A stretch of 64,000 nt of DNA from JBMOMT01 sp049324835 (GTDB taxonomy: Bacteria; Chloroflexota; Anaerolineae; CAYNKW01): assembly GCA_049324835.1 (NCBI GenBank), contig JBMOMT010000022.1, positions 54,330 through 118,329 on the forward strand, given 5' to 3'. This document shows positions 35,476 through 41,564 of this stretch, piece after piece. Position 1 is the stretch's first letter; each line of letters starts with the position of its first letter. Under the pieces are notes generated by a model. That model saw only the letters and a list, made by a program, of their open reading frames with translations, was not told where the DNA came from and did no database searches. The position numbers and the translations under genes are program-made.

Positions 35476-35536
35476 GTTATTTCGAAATATAACAAGTTAT
35501 AGCTTATTTGCACAATTTTGAAAACAATGTTATAAT
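35476..35536 (+). promoter_or_regulatory. Promoter with upstream palindromes for the PocR regulator gene
   Basis: TTGCAC (35508-35513), a 17-bp spacer and perfect TATAAT (35531-35536). Directly upstream are two AT-rich dyads: GTTATTTCGAAATATAAC (35476-35493, imperfect) and TATAAC-AA-GTTATA (35488-35501, perfect 6-bp arms). These are good operator candidates for autoregulation or another sensor. The surrounding gap between the divergent genes (35237-35600) otherwise holds only the two promoters. Confidence 0.7.
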
Positions 35537-35600
35537 TCCGGCAAGTTGGGGTGCTATGGTGGGTGAAGGCAGGGTGCCGCGTGAGGCCGCGAGGGCCGCG

Positions 35601-36371
35601 ATGAGTGATCTGTTGACAACACGACAGTTGCAGGATCTTTTGCAGGTCGATCGGGTGACGATCTATCGCATGCTTGACGATGGCCGCCTCGCCGGTTTCA
35701 AGGTGGGCGGCCAGTGGCGTTTCTCGCGCCAGGAGATCGAAAAGTGGCTGCGAGAACAACGCGCCAGTCTACAGGGTGATGGTTCGAGCAGCCAGGTCCA
35801 TCAGGCAGGGCTGCCTGCTGACCCGCTGCCCCTTTCTTGCGTTCAGGCCATTCAGGCAGTGTGCGCCGAAGCGCTCGATGTCGCCATCGTGACCACCCGG
35901 CCCGATGGTAGCCCTCTGACGGACATCAGTCACTCTTGTGTATTTTGTAACCTGATATTGGCCACCGCAGAGGGTCGGCGTCGTTGTGCGGCCTCTTGGG
36001 GTTTGTCTGCCGAGGGTAAAAAATCGCCGCCGGCGGTACGGGCGTGCCATGCCGGGCTGCTGTGTGTGAGCCTGCCGGTTGAGCTGGGGCAGCGCTGGGT
36101 GGCGAACGTGACGGGCTGTCAATTCGCGGAAGTGACTGAGGACGGAGCGGCTGAATGGCGGGCCAGGCTGGGTGTGCTGGCTGCCGATCTGGGCCTGGCG
36201 GAAGTAAAACTCGAGGCCGCTGCTAATAGTGTGCGGCTTTTGGCGCCAGAGCGTGTCTCGCGCGTGAGGTATTTGTTGGGCCAGATGGCCGAATCGTTTG
36301 CCAAGATTGCTCAGGAACGGGTCGAGCTGGTGGGTCGGCTGCAGCGCATTGCCGAGATCACCCATATCTGA
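35601..36371 (+). CDS. HTH (excisionase-type) regulator with PocR ligand-binding domain
   Basis: 256 aa from the ATG at 35601 (GAGGG upstream). An ATG at 35556 is possible but lacks a ribosome site, and the longest frame starts inside the promoter. Residues 1-52 are a MerR/excisionase-like winged HTH (LLTTRQLQDLLQVDRVTIYRMLDDGRLAGFKVGGQWRFSRQEIEKWL). Residues about 75-190 fit the PocR sensory domain (IVTTRPDGSPLTDISHSCVFCNLI, RRCAASW, RACHAGLLCVSLPVEL) with conserved Cys residues that could bind a small molecule or metal. A C-terminal helix pair follows. It is 48 bp upstream of the DsrE-like gene and is likely its regulator. Confidence 0.8.
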   Translation: MSDLLTTRQLQDLLQVDRVTIYRMLDDGRLAGFKVGGQWRFSRQEIEKWLREQRASLQGDGSSSQVHQAGLPADPLPLSCVQAIQAVCAEALDVAIVTTRPDGSPLTDISHSCVFCNLILATAEGRRRCAASWGLSAEGKKSPPAVRACHAGLLCVSLPVELGQRWVANVTGCQFAEVTEDGAAEWRARLGVLAADLGLAEVKLEAAANSVRLLAPERVSRVRYLLGQMAESFAKIAQERVELVGRLQRIAEITHI

Positions 36372-36418
36372 TCTGCTCTGAGCAGCATAAAAAGAGATGA
36401 CTTTTAAGGAGGAGGCAG

Positions 36419-36898
36419 ATGAGTGACAATGCGCAAAAGTGTTCCCTTGTCGTCTTTAGTGGCGATATGGACAAGGTCATGGCGGGCTTTATCATCGCCA
36501 CTACCGCCGCCGCTATGGGCATGGAGACGACCATGTTCTTTACCTTTTGGGGGCTAAAAGCCATCCAAAAAGGTAAACCTACAGGCAGAGGGCTCTTTGG
36601 CAAGATGTTGAGCCTGATGAATCGGGGTGGCATCGAGCGAATTGGCCCTTCGCGGCTGAACTTTGGCGGCATGGGGCGCTGGATGTTCAAAAAGATGATG
36701 AAGGATCACAACGTGACATCTCTGCCGGAGCTTCGCCAGATGGCCATCGATCTGAATGTCAAGTTCCTGGCTTGTTTGATGAGCATGGACGTGATGGAGA
36801 TTTCCAGGGAGGATCTCATCGACGAGGTGGACGATGTGGTGGGCGCGGCCACCTTTATCCTCGAGGCGCAGCAATCGCAGATTCAGTTGTTTATCTAA
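36419..36898 (+). CDS. DsrE/DsrF-family sulfur-carrier-like protein
   Basis: 159 aa with AAGGAGGAGG before the ATG. The pattern SLVVFSGDMDKVMAGFIIATTAAAMGMETTMFFTFWGL and the later ACLMSMDVM, with a single conserved Cys in the position used for persulfide transfer in DsrE-like proteins, match the DsrE2 branch. A Met-rich segment (FGGMGRWMFKKMMKDH) is typical of this branch. It likely passes sulfane sulfur to or from the TusA protein encoded next. No other dsr genes for sulfite reductase are present. Confidence 0.85.
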   Translation: MSDNAQKCSLVVFSGDMDKVMAGFIIATTAAAMGMETTMFFTFWGLKAIQKGKPTGRGLFGKMLSLMNRGGIERIGPSRLNFGGMGRWMFKKMMKDHNVTSLPELRQMAIDLNVKFLACLMSMDVMEISREDLIDEVDDVVGAATFILEAQQSQIQLFI

Positions 36899-36910
36899 CC
36901 CGGTAGTTTT

Positions 36911-37051
36911 GTAACTGCTCAGCCTACCCTCCCGCAGGCTAAAATCGTTCATCCCGTCCCACAATCTGGCCAACTGGACGCTGGCGAATCGACAAATTGT
37001 GGCAGCAGGGATACGGCTTTTGCAAGAGCCTGCGGGAGGGTGAGCAGTTAC
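36911..37051. repeat. Palindromic repeat element (copy 3 of a family)
   Basis: The left end GTAACTGCTC-AGCCT-ACCCTCCCGCAGGCT (36911-36940) and right end AGCCTGCGGGAGGGT-GAGCAGTTAC (37027-37051) are complementary over 25 bp except for the AGCCT insert. An inner stem CCCACAAT/ATTGTGG lies inside. It shares its outer 10 bp and arm with the element at 26408. It separates the DsrE-like gene from tusA but leaves the tusA ribosome site intact. Confidence 0.85.
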
Positions 37052-37082
37052 GTAGTTTTTTAATCTTTTCCAGGAGGAAAAC

Positions 37083-37322
37083 ATGAGCGAGTTTACCATT
37101 GAAAAGACGTTGGATGCCAAAGGGCTCAAGTGCCCTATGCCGGTGGTCAAAACCAGCCAGGAGATCAAGAGCATCGCCGTGGGTAGTGTGCTGGAAGTGC
37201 TGGCGACCGACCCCGGTTCGATGGCCGACATCAATGCCTGGACCAAGAGCACCGGCAACGAGCTGGTCAAGATGGAAAAGGGCGAAGGCGTCTTTCGTTT
37301 TCTCATTCGCCGCGTCAACTGA
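37083..37322 (+). CDS. TusA-family sulfurtransferase
   Basis: 79 aa. The TusA signature is DAKGLKCPMPVVKTSQEI, with the CPxP Cys that carries a persulfide; the rest (GSVLEVLATDPGSMADINAWTKSTGNELV) matches the fold end to end. In sulfur-oxidising and sulfate-reducing bacteria TusA hands sulfur to or from DsrE-like proteins and heterodisulfide-reductase-like complexes. CAGGAGGAAA precedes the ATG. A gene for each such partner flanks it. Confidence 0.93.
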   Translation: MSEFTIEKTLDAKGLKCPMPVVKTSQEIKSIAVGSVLEVLATDPGSMADINAWTKSTGNELVKMEKGEGVFRFLIRRVN

Positions 37323-37392
37323 ACCGGTTGGGCGGGGAGAGGTGATCCTCTCCCCGCCCCCGCCCGGCTGAGAATCAAGGAGGATTGGGTGC

Positions 37393-38106
37393 ATGGAGGC
37401 GGTTGAGTATTTCTTTTCATACATCACCCCCTACATCGCGGTGATCGTTTTGGTGGGGGGATTGGCCTTCCAGGTGTATCGCTGGCGGCAAAAGAGCCCT
37501 GTGGTGGCCCACATGTCGCTCTACCCGCGGCCGGAGGGTCGTCTGGCGCGGGTGTGGGACACGCTGGTGGACTTGTTTACCCTCAAGGGGTTGTTCAGGG
37601 TAAACAGGCCCTTGTGGATCGGCGGATTCGTCATGCACGTGGGTTTGCTCATGCTGCTGTTGGGCCACGTTCGGGCCGTGACCGATTACTATTTTTTGTG
37701 GGATCTGCTCAACTGGGGTGAGGAGCAGCAGCACACCTTTTCTGCCGTCGCCGGATTGATCGCGGGGGTGCTCTTTTTGGCGCCGCTTTTTTACCTGTTG
37801 GGCCGTCGTTGGAGTGGCGCGGTCAAGTGGCTTTCGACGCCGGAAGATTTTTTTGTGCTGTATCTCCTGATGGCCATCGCCATCACAGGCAATCACATGC
37901 GTCTGGTGCTGGAGGTGGATCAACACGCCGTGCGCGATTTTATGCAGGGGCTGTTTCTGTTCAACTGGAAACCGGTTCCAGAAAGCGGCGGTGTGTCTTT
38001 TGTGTGGCATTTTGTGCTGGTGCAGGTTCTGATGGTCTATTTTCCTTTTAGTAAATTGTTGCACACCATTGGGGCCGTGTTTTCCAAGATGGTGACCAAA
38101 ACTTAG
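37393..38106 (+). CDS. DsrM/NarI-like cytochrome b membrane subunit
   Basis: 237 aa, about five to six membrane helices: ITPYIAVIVLVGGLAFQVY, WIGGFVMHVGLLMLLLGHV, AGLIAGVLFLAPLFYLL, FFVLYLLMAIAITGNHMRLVL and WHFVLVQVLMVYFPFSKLLH. His residues within helices (VMHVGLLMLLLGH, GNHMRL, WHFVLV, LLHTIG) are placed to ligate two b hemes as in NarI/DsrM/HmeC. It would exchange electrons with the quinone pool on behalf of the Fe-S protein encoded 10 bp downstream. Confidence 0.88.
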   Translation: MEAVEYFFSYITPYIAVIVLVGGLAFQVYRWRQKSPVVAHMSLYPRPEGRLARVWDTLVDLFTLKGLFRVNRPLWIGGFVMHVGLLMLLLGHVRAVTDYYFLWDLLNWGEEQQHTFSAVAGLIAGVLFLAPLFYLLGRRWSGAVKWLSTPEDFFVLYLLMAIAITGNHMRLVLEVDQHAVRDFMQGLFLFNWKPVPESGGVSFVWHFVLVQVLMVYFPFSKLLHTIGAVFSKMVTKT

Positions 38107-38115
38107 GAGGATACG

Positions 38116-39363
38116 ATGCTAAAACGTTTTTTGGAAGCCATCCGGAGTCGCATCAACCAACCGTTGCAATACTATCAGGATATCTGCGTGCGCTGCGGGG
38201 CGTGCATCGATGCCTGTCACTTTTTTGTGGCCTCGCAAGACCCGGCTCACATCCCGGCCTTCCGTATGATGCTGGTCAAAAAGGCCATCCAGGAGGGTGA
38301 AAACGGCAGCATCAGGCTGCTCGACTGGTATCGTGAGACCGGCGGCACCAGTTCACCGTCGGCGGCGCAACTGGAAAAAGCGATCTGGGAGTGCACCGGT
38401 TGCCGTCGTTGCGCCGTTTTTTGCCCCTTTGACCTGGACACCGGCATGTTGGTGAGCGCCGGGCGTTACTCGTTGCTTCAGGAGGGCATCGGTCCAGAGA
38501 TGATCGGCGAGATCGGCAACGCCGAGATCAGCAAGGGTGAGATCATTGACGCCATCAAAGAGTTCTACATCGAGCAGGCCAGGGAACTGGAGGCGCGCCT
38601 CCAGCAAGAGTTTGCCCCCGGCGTCAGGATTCCGGTGGAAAAAGAAGGGGCCAGAGTGCTGTACGTGCCGCTGGTGGGCGAGCATGCCGTGGTGCCGGTG
38701 GCCAAGATTTTTCACGCTGCCGGCGAAGATTGGACCATGAGCCTCTTTACTGCCACCAATCACTCCTTTTTTACCGGCGATATGTCCAAAGCCAAACAAG
38801 CTGCCAACTGGATCGTTCAGGAAGCTCGCCGGCTGGGTGTAAAGGCTCTCGTTTACCCCGAGTGTGGCCATGCTACACGCACCCTGTTGAGTTACTTTGA
38901 GAGTTGGTTCGGCGACGAACTTGACGGTATCGAGCGCATCAACATCGTCCAGTTGGTGGATCGTTATCTGGCCGAAGGCAAGATTCGTGTCAGGCCCGGC
39001 ACATTCGACACGCCGCTGACTTATCACGATCCGTGCAGCCTGGGGCGCAGCGCTGGCATTTACGACGAGCCGCGCCGTCTGATCGACGCCGTGGCCACCG
39101 ATTTACGCGAGCTTGCTCCCACCCGTGAGCTGAACTGGTGCTGCGGCGGCGGCGGCGGGCTGATCGCTGCGCCCGAGATGAAAGAGGTGCGCATGCAAGG
39201 CGGCAAGCCCAAAGTGGAGCAGATCCGCAAAAGTGGCGCGCAGTGGGTGGTGACGGCCTGTGAGAACTGCAAGACTCAACTGGAAGACCTGAACGAGCAC
39301 TATGAGCTGGGCGTCGAGATCAAAGGCGTCATAGACCTCATCGCCGATTCTCTGGTGTTATGA
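38116..39363 (+). CDS. HdrD/DsrK-like iron-sulfur protein
   Basis: 415 aa. There are two 4Fe-4S motifs: CVRCGACIDAC (about residue 20) and CTGCRRCAVFCP (about 95). Two CCG-type cysteine clusters follow: YPECGHATRTL, HDPCSLGR, LNWCCGGGGG and TACENCKTQL. They match those that bind the non-cubane cluster in HdrB/HdrD/DsrK. With the heme b subunit it forms a membrane-bound disulfide/persulfide redox pair. The natural substrate is unknown; the neighbouring DsrE and TusA genes point to a protein persulfide or trisulfide. Confidence 0.9.
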   Translation: MLKRFLEAIRSRINQPLQYYQDICVRCGACIDACHFFVASQDPAHIPAFRMMLVKKAIQEGENGSIRLLDWYRETGGTSSPSAAQLEKAIWECTGCRRCAVFCPFDLDTGMLVSAGRYSLLQEGIGPEMIGEIGNAEISKGEIIDAIKEFYIEQARELEARLQQEFAPGVRIPVEKEGARVLYVPLVGEHAVVPVAKIFHAAGEDWTMSLFTATNHSFFTGDMSKAKQAANWIVQEARRLGVKALVYPECGHATRTLLSYFESWFGDELDGIERINIVQLVDRYLAEGKIRVRPGTFDTPLTYHDPCSLGRSAGIYDEPRRLIDAVATDLRELAPTRELNWCCGGGGGLIAAPEMKEVRMQGGKPKVEQIRKSGAQWVVTACENCKTQLEDLNEHYELGVEIKGVIDLIADSLVL

Positions 39364-39382
39364 GTTCTCGAGGAGGCAAAAA

Positions 39383-39679
39383 ATGAGCCCAAAAGACTGG
39401 GAAAAAGCGCTGATCGATGCCTATTGCGATTATCGCTGGCACAAGCTGTTGGATCCACTCTGCGAAACGTTTCAGGCCTGGAAAGCGGGCGAGATCGGCA
39501 TCGAGCAGGTGGACCAGGCGCTGGATCGGGCCTATCAACAAAAGTGTGCGCTCAACAACCTCTTTTGCCAGCGACTGGATCGGGTGTGGAACCTCATTCA
39601 TTGGTGGGACCGTGAGTGGTTTGAGGCGTGGGTGGCAAAGAATCACCCACCGGCCAGCATCAAGATCGACACGGCATAA
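39383..39679 (+). CDS. Trp-rich small protein of the sulfur-relay operon
   Basis: 98 aa, last gene of the operon, 19 bp after the DsrK-like gene, with GAGGAGG upstream. It is predicted all-helical and unusually rich in Trp (RWHKLL, FQAWKAGEIG, RVWNLIHWWDREWFEAWVAKNHPP) with three Cys (YCDYRW, PLCETF, KCALNNLFCQ gives four in all). No family recognised. Its placement suggests an accessory subunit or chaperone of the DsrMK-like complex. Confidence 0.7.
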   Translation: MSPKDWEKALIDAYCDYRWHKLLDPLCETFQAWKAGEIGIEQVDQALDRAYQQKCALNNLFCQRLDRVWNLIHWWDREWFEAWVAKNHPPASIKIDTA

Positions 39680-39763
39680 AAAGGGATACAGACACCCGTC
39701 CCTTTTCGAAAGCACAACCTGAAAGGCCCGTCGAACGGGCGCCGGCCTGCGCTCGGCGGGCCT
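39679..39763 (+). terminator. Stem-loops after the sulfur-relay operon
   Basis: AAAAGGGA (39679-39686) pairs with TCCCTTTT (39699-39706), which ends in four T and could terminate the operon. A second GC-rich stem AGGCCCG (39724-39730) / CGGGCCT (39757-39763) follows. Confidence 0.45.
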
Positions 39764-39789
39764 CTCTGCATCAGACATCAGATTTGGCT

Positions 39790-39818
39790 TTGACAAAAGG
39801 GTTCTTCTCATGTATAAT
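39790..39818 (+). promoter_or_regulatory. Perfect consensus sigma70 promoter
   Basis: TTGACA (39790-39795), exactly 17 bp, TATAAT (39813-39818). It is the strongest promoter in the window and reads into a short structured segment that ends in a terminator at 39935. Confidence 0.9.
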
Positions 39819-39824
39819 CAAGGT

Positions 39825-39935
39825 CGAGATATGAGGAGTAGAGCCATGCCTTGACCTTGGTTCGTCAACGGTAAAACGGAGAAACTCGGTTCCCGTCCCA
39901 CGTGGCTGGGAGAGGCAGGGCAGCCGAGTTTTTTT
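39825..39935 (+). ncRNA. Putative ~110-nt small RNA or leader ending in an intrinsic terminator
   Basis: Starting about 7 nt after a consensus promoter, the segment can fold: AAGGTC (39820-39825) with GACCTT (39853-39858), or alternatively TTGAC (39851-39855) with GTCAA (39864-39868). A terminator hairpin AAACTCGG (39882-39889) / CCGAGTTT (39924-39931) with seven T follows. The two mutually exclusive upstream stems and the terminator look like an attenuator, or a free small RNA. A mini-frame ATG-CCT-TGA with GAGGAG upstream lies at 39846. The next gene (DksA-like) starts 45 bp after the T-run. Not recognised as 6S, SRP, tmRNA or a known riboswitch. Confidence 0.6.
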
Positions 39936-39980
39936 GTCCCACATACCGGCACGGGTCTGGGAATTCGGGTTGGAGCAGCC

Positions 39981-40298
39981 ATGGCAACCGAACGCGAGAG
40001 GTTGGAAGAGGAGCTGGCCAAAACAAAGGCCGAGCTCTCTCAGGTGGAGGAAAAACTGAAACACAAGGCCGATTACGGCCTGGGCACCGGCGGGGCGACC
40101 ATCTATGAGTGGGAGTTCCAGTTGGCCCTGCGAGAGAGCCTGCAACAGAAAGCCAGATCCATCGAGGCTGCGCTGCAAAAACTGGATGGTGGAGCTTATG
40201 GCGTGTGTGAGCGCTGCCATCGGCCCATCAGTCCGGAGCGGTTGGCTGTCCTGCCGCATACCACACTGTGTATCGATTGTGCCCGTCGGCGCTCGTGA
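39981..40298 (+). CDS. DksA/TraR-type C4 zinc-finger protein
   Basis: 105 aa. The N-terminal coiled coil (ERERLEEELAKTKAELSQVEEKLKHK) is followed by ESLQQKARSIEAALQKLDGGAYGV and the zinc finger CERCHRPI...CIDCARRR (Cys-x2-Cys, 17 residues, Cys-x2-Cys). Members bind RNA polymerase through the secondary channel, or are general stress proteins of the YteA type. The acidic DxxDA tip of E. coli DksA is not evident, so ppGpp partnership is uncertain. A leader or small RNA with a terminator lies directly upstream. Confidence 0.85.
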   Translation: MATERERLEEELAKTKAELSQVEEKLKHKADYGLGTGGATIYEWEFQLALRESLQQKARSIEAALQKLDGGAYGVCERCHRPISPERLAVLPHTTLCIDCARRRS

Positions 40299-40322
40299 TT
40301 CGAGCTTGCTGCGGCATTGGAT

Positions 40323-40351
40323 GCCACACTCAGAAGAGTGTGGCTTTTTTT
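40323..40351 (+). terminator. Intrinsic terminator after the DksA-like gene
   Basis: GCCACACTC (40323-40331), loop AGAA, GAGTGTGGC (40336-40344), then seven T. Confidence 0.93.
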
Positions 40352-40391
40352 ATGCCCATCGATTTTGGCCTTTGCCAAAACGGCGGTCGGT

Positions 40392-41306
40392 TTATGTCTC
40401 CAGAGGTGGCTGCCGTCGCCTGTGGCTGAAATGCACCACGTATACCCCCAACATCACCGCTGCGCCGCCCAGGATCTGTTCTGGAAAAAGCGTCTCGTTC
40501 AGCAAGAGCCAGGCCAGCAAAACCGTGATCGCCGGTTGGCCCAGCATCGTGGGGGCAACGATCGACGCCGGCAGGTATCCCAGAGCATAATTGATGGCCA
40601 GGTAGCCAAAAACCTGCGGCACCAGGCCCATAGCCACAAAGTTGACATAGGTCTGGGTGCTGTAGCCGGTGAACGGATTGCCGAGCAACAGATTTAGAAA
40701 AAACAGGCCCACTGCGGCGCTGGCCGTGACGGGCCAGAGATAAGTGAGCGAATCCAGTGTTTCTCGACCGCGTTGGGTGACGAGAAAGTAACCGCCGTAA
40801 AAAACGGCAGATAACAGCCCCAAAAGCGAGCCCCGATCGAGCGCCTCAGAGCGCAGGTTATTCAGGCCCACGATGACCGCCGCGCCCAGGATCGCCAGCC
40901 CCAGCCCCAGCCAAAAGGTGCGGGGCAGCTTTTCCCGAAAGAGGATCCACGAGCCCAACCCCACCCACAGAGGCGCGGTGTTGGCCAATAGGGTGGGTGT
41001 GGTCGCGCCGCTCATGGTGACGCCGGTGGCCCACAGCGCCATGTCGGTGCCCAGCAGTAGCCCTCCAAGCGCAGCCAACAACAATCCTTGCCGTGGTGGG
41101 TTGCGTTTTTTCCTCATCCGTCTCACGAATGGCCAGAGGAGGATGGTCGCTGCGACCGCCATGCGATAAAAGCTGGTGATGGGGCCAGGCGCATTGGCCC
41201 AGCGCACGAAAATAGCGGAAAAGCCCAGACTCAAGATGCCGATCACCAAACCCAGATAGGGCAGCACAGACGTTGGAACCGTTCGTGTTTGGGCGACCTT
41301 GATCAC
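40392..41306 (-). CDS. EamA/DMT-family transporter
   Basis: 304 aa from the GTG at 41306 (AGGAGAT 7 bp upstream). The open frame runs 80 codons further back but straight through tRNA-Leu, so those codons are not used. About ten helices in two EamA repeats: LGLVIGILSLGFSAIFVRWAN, GLLLAALGGLLLGTDMALWATG, TPTLLANTAPLWVGLGSWIL, then LLGLLSAVFYGGYFLVTQ and INYALGYLPASIVAPTMLGQPAITVLLAWLLLNE. It is likely an exporter of metabolites or amino acids; substrate unknown. Confidence 0.9.
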   Translation of the reverse strand: MIKVAQTRTVPTSVLPYLGLVIGILSLGFSAIFVRWANAPGPITSFYRMAVAATILLWPFVRRMRKKRNPPRQGLLLAALGGLLLGTDMALWATGVTMSGATTPTLLANTAPLWVGLGSWILFREKLPRTFWLGLGLAILGAAVIVGLNNLRSEALDRGSLLGLLSAVFYGGYFLVTQRGRETLDSLTYLWPVTASAAVGLFFLNLLLGNPFTGYSTQTYVNFVAMGLVPQVFGYLAINYALGYLPASIVAPTMLGQPAITVLLAWLLLNETLFPEQILGGAAVMLGVYVVHFSHRRRQPPLET

Positions 41307-41355
41307 GGTGGATATCTCCTGGAACTGCGCGCATCTGTTAGCCGAATGGCACAAC

Positions 41356-41384
41356 AAAAAAAAGTTCCGGTATGAAACCGGAAC
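41356..41384 (-). terminator. Intrinsic terminator after tRNA-Leu
   Basis: On the minus strand GTTCCGGT (41384-41377), a 5-nt loop, ACCGGAAC (41371-41364), then eight T (41363-41356). It lies between the tRNA and the transporter gene. Confidence 0.88.
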
Positions 41385-41397
41385 CCGAATTCTCTGA

Positions 41398-41481
41398 TGC
41401 CGAAGGTGGGATTTGAACCCACATGGGCATAAGCCCACTGCGCCCTGAACGCAGCGCGTCTGCCTATTCCGCCACTTCGGC
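41398..41481 (-). tRNA. tRNA-Leu (anticodon CAG)
   Basis: 84 nt on the minus strand. The acceptor stem is GCCGAAG / CTTCGGC with discriminator A. The D-arm is GCGGAATAGGCAGACGC and the anticodon stem CTGCG/CGCAG encloses TTCAGGG, giving anticodon CAG (41447-41445). A long variable arm (TGGGCTTATGCCCAT) marks a class II tRNA. The T-arm is GTGGGTTCAAATCCCAC. CCA is not encoded. Confidence 0.97.
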
Positions 41482-41564
41482 TGATGGCCAGTTGTATCAC
41501 TCTGGACAACGGGCCATAATTTACCACCGAATGCCATTTTTGTCAAATGATAGTCGGGTGTGAG

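Noticed and set aside
39825..39935. Identity as 6S RNA, SRP RNA, tmRNA or T-box
   Set aside because: The size and signature sequences of these RNAs (for example GGAAGGAAGCAG of SRP RNA, TGG bulge of T-box) are absent.
41307..41546. N-terminal extension of the EamA transporter
   Set aside because: The extra 80 codons read through tRNA-Leu and its terminator; a GTG with a good ribosome site at 41306 gives the normal family N-terminus.
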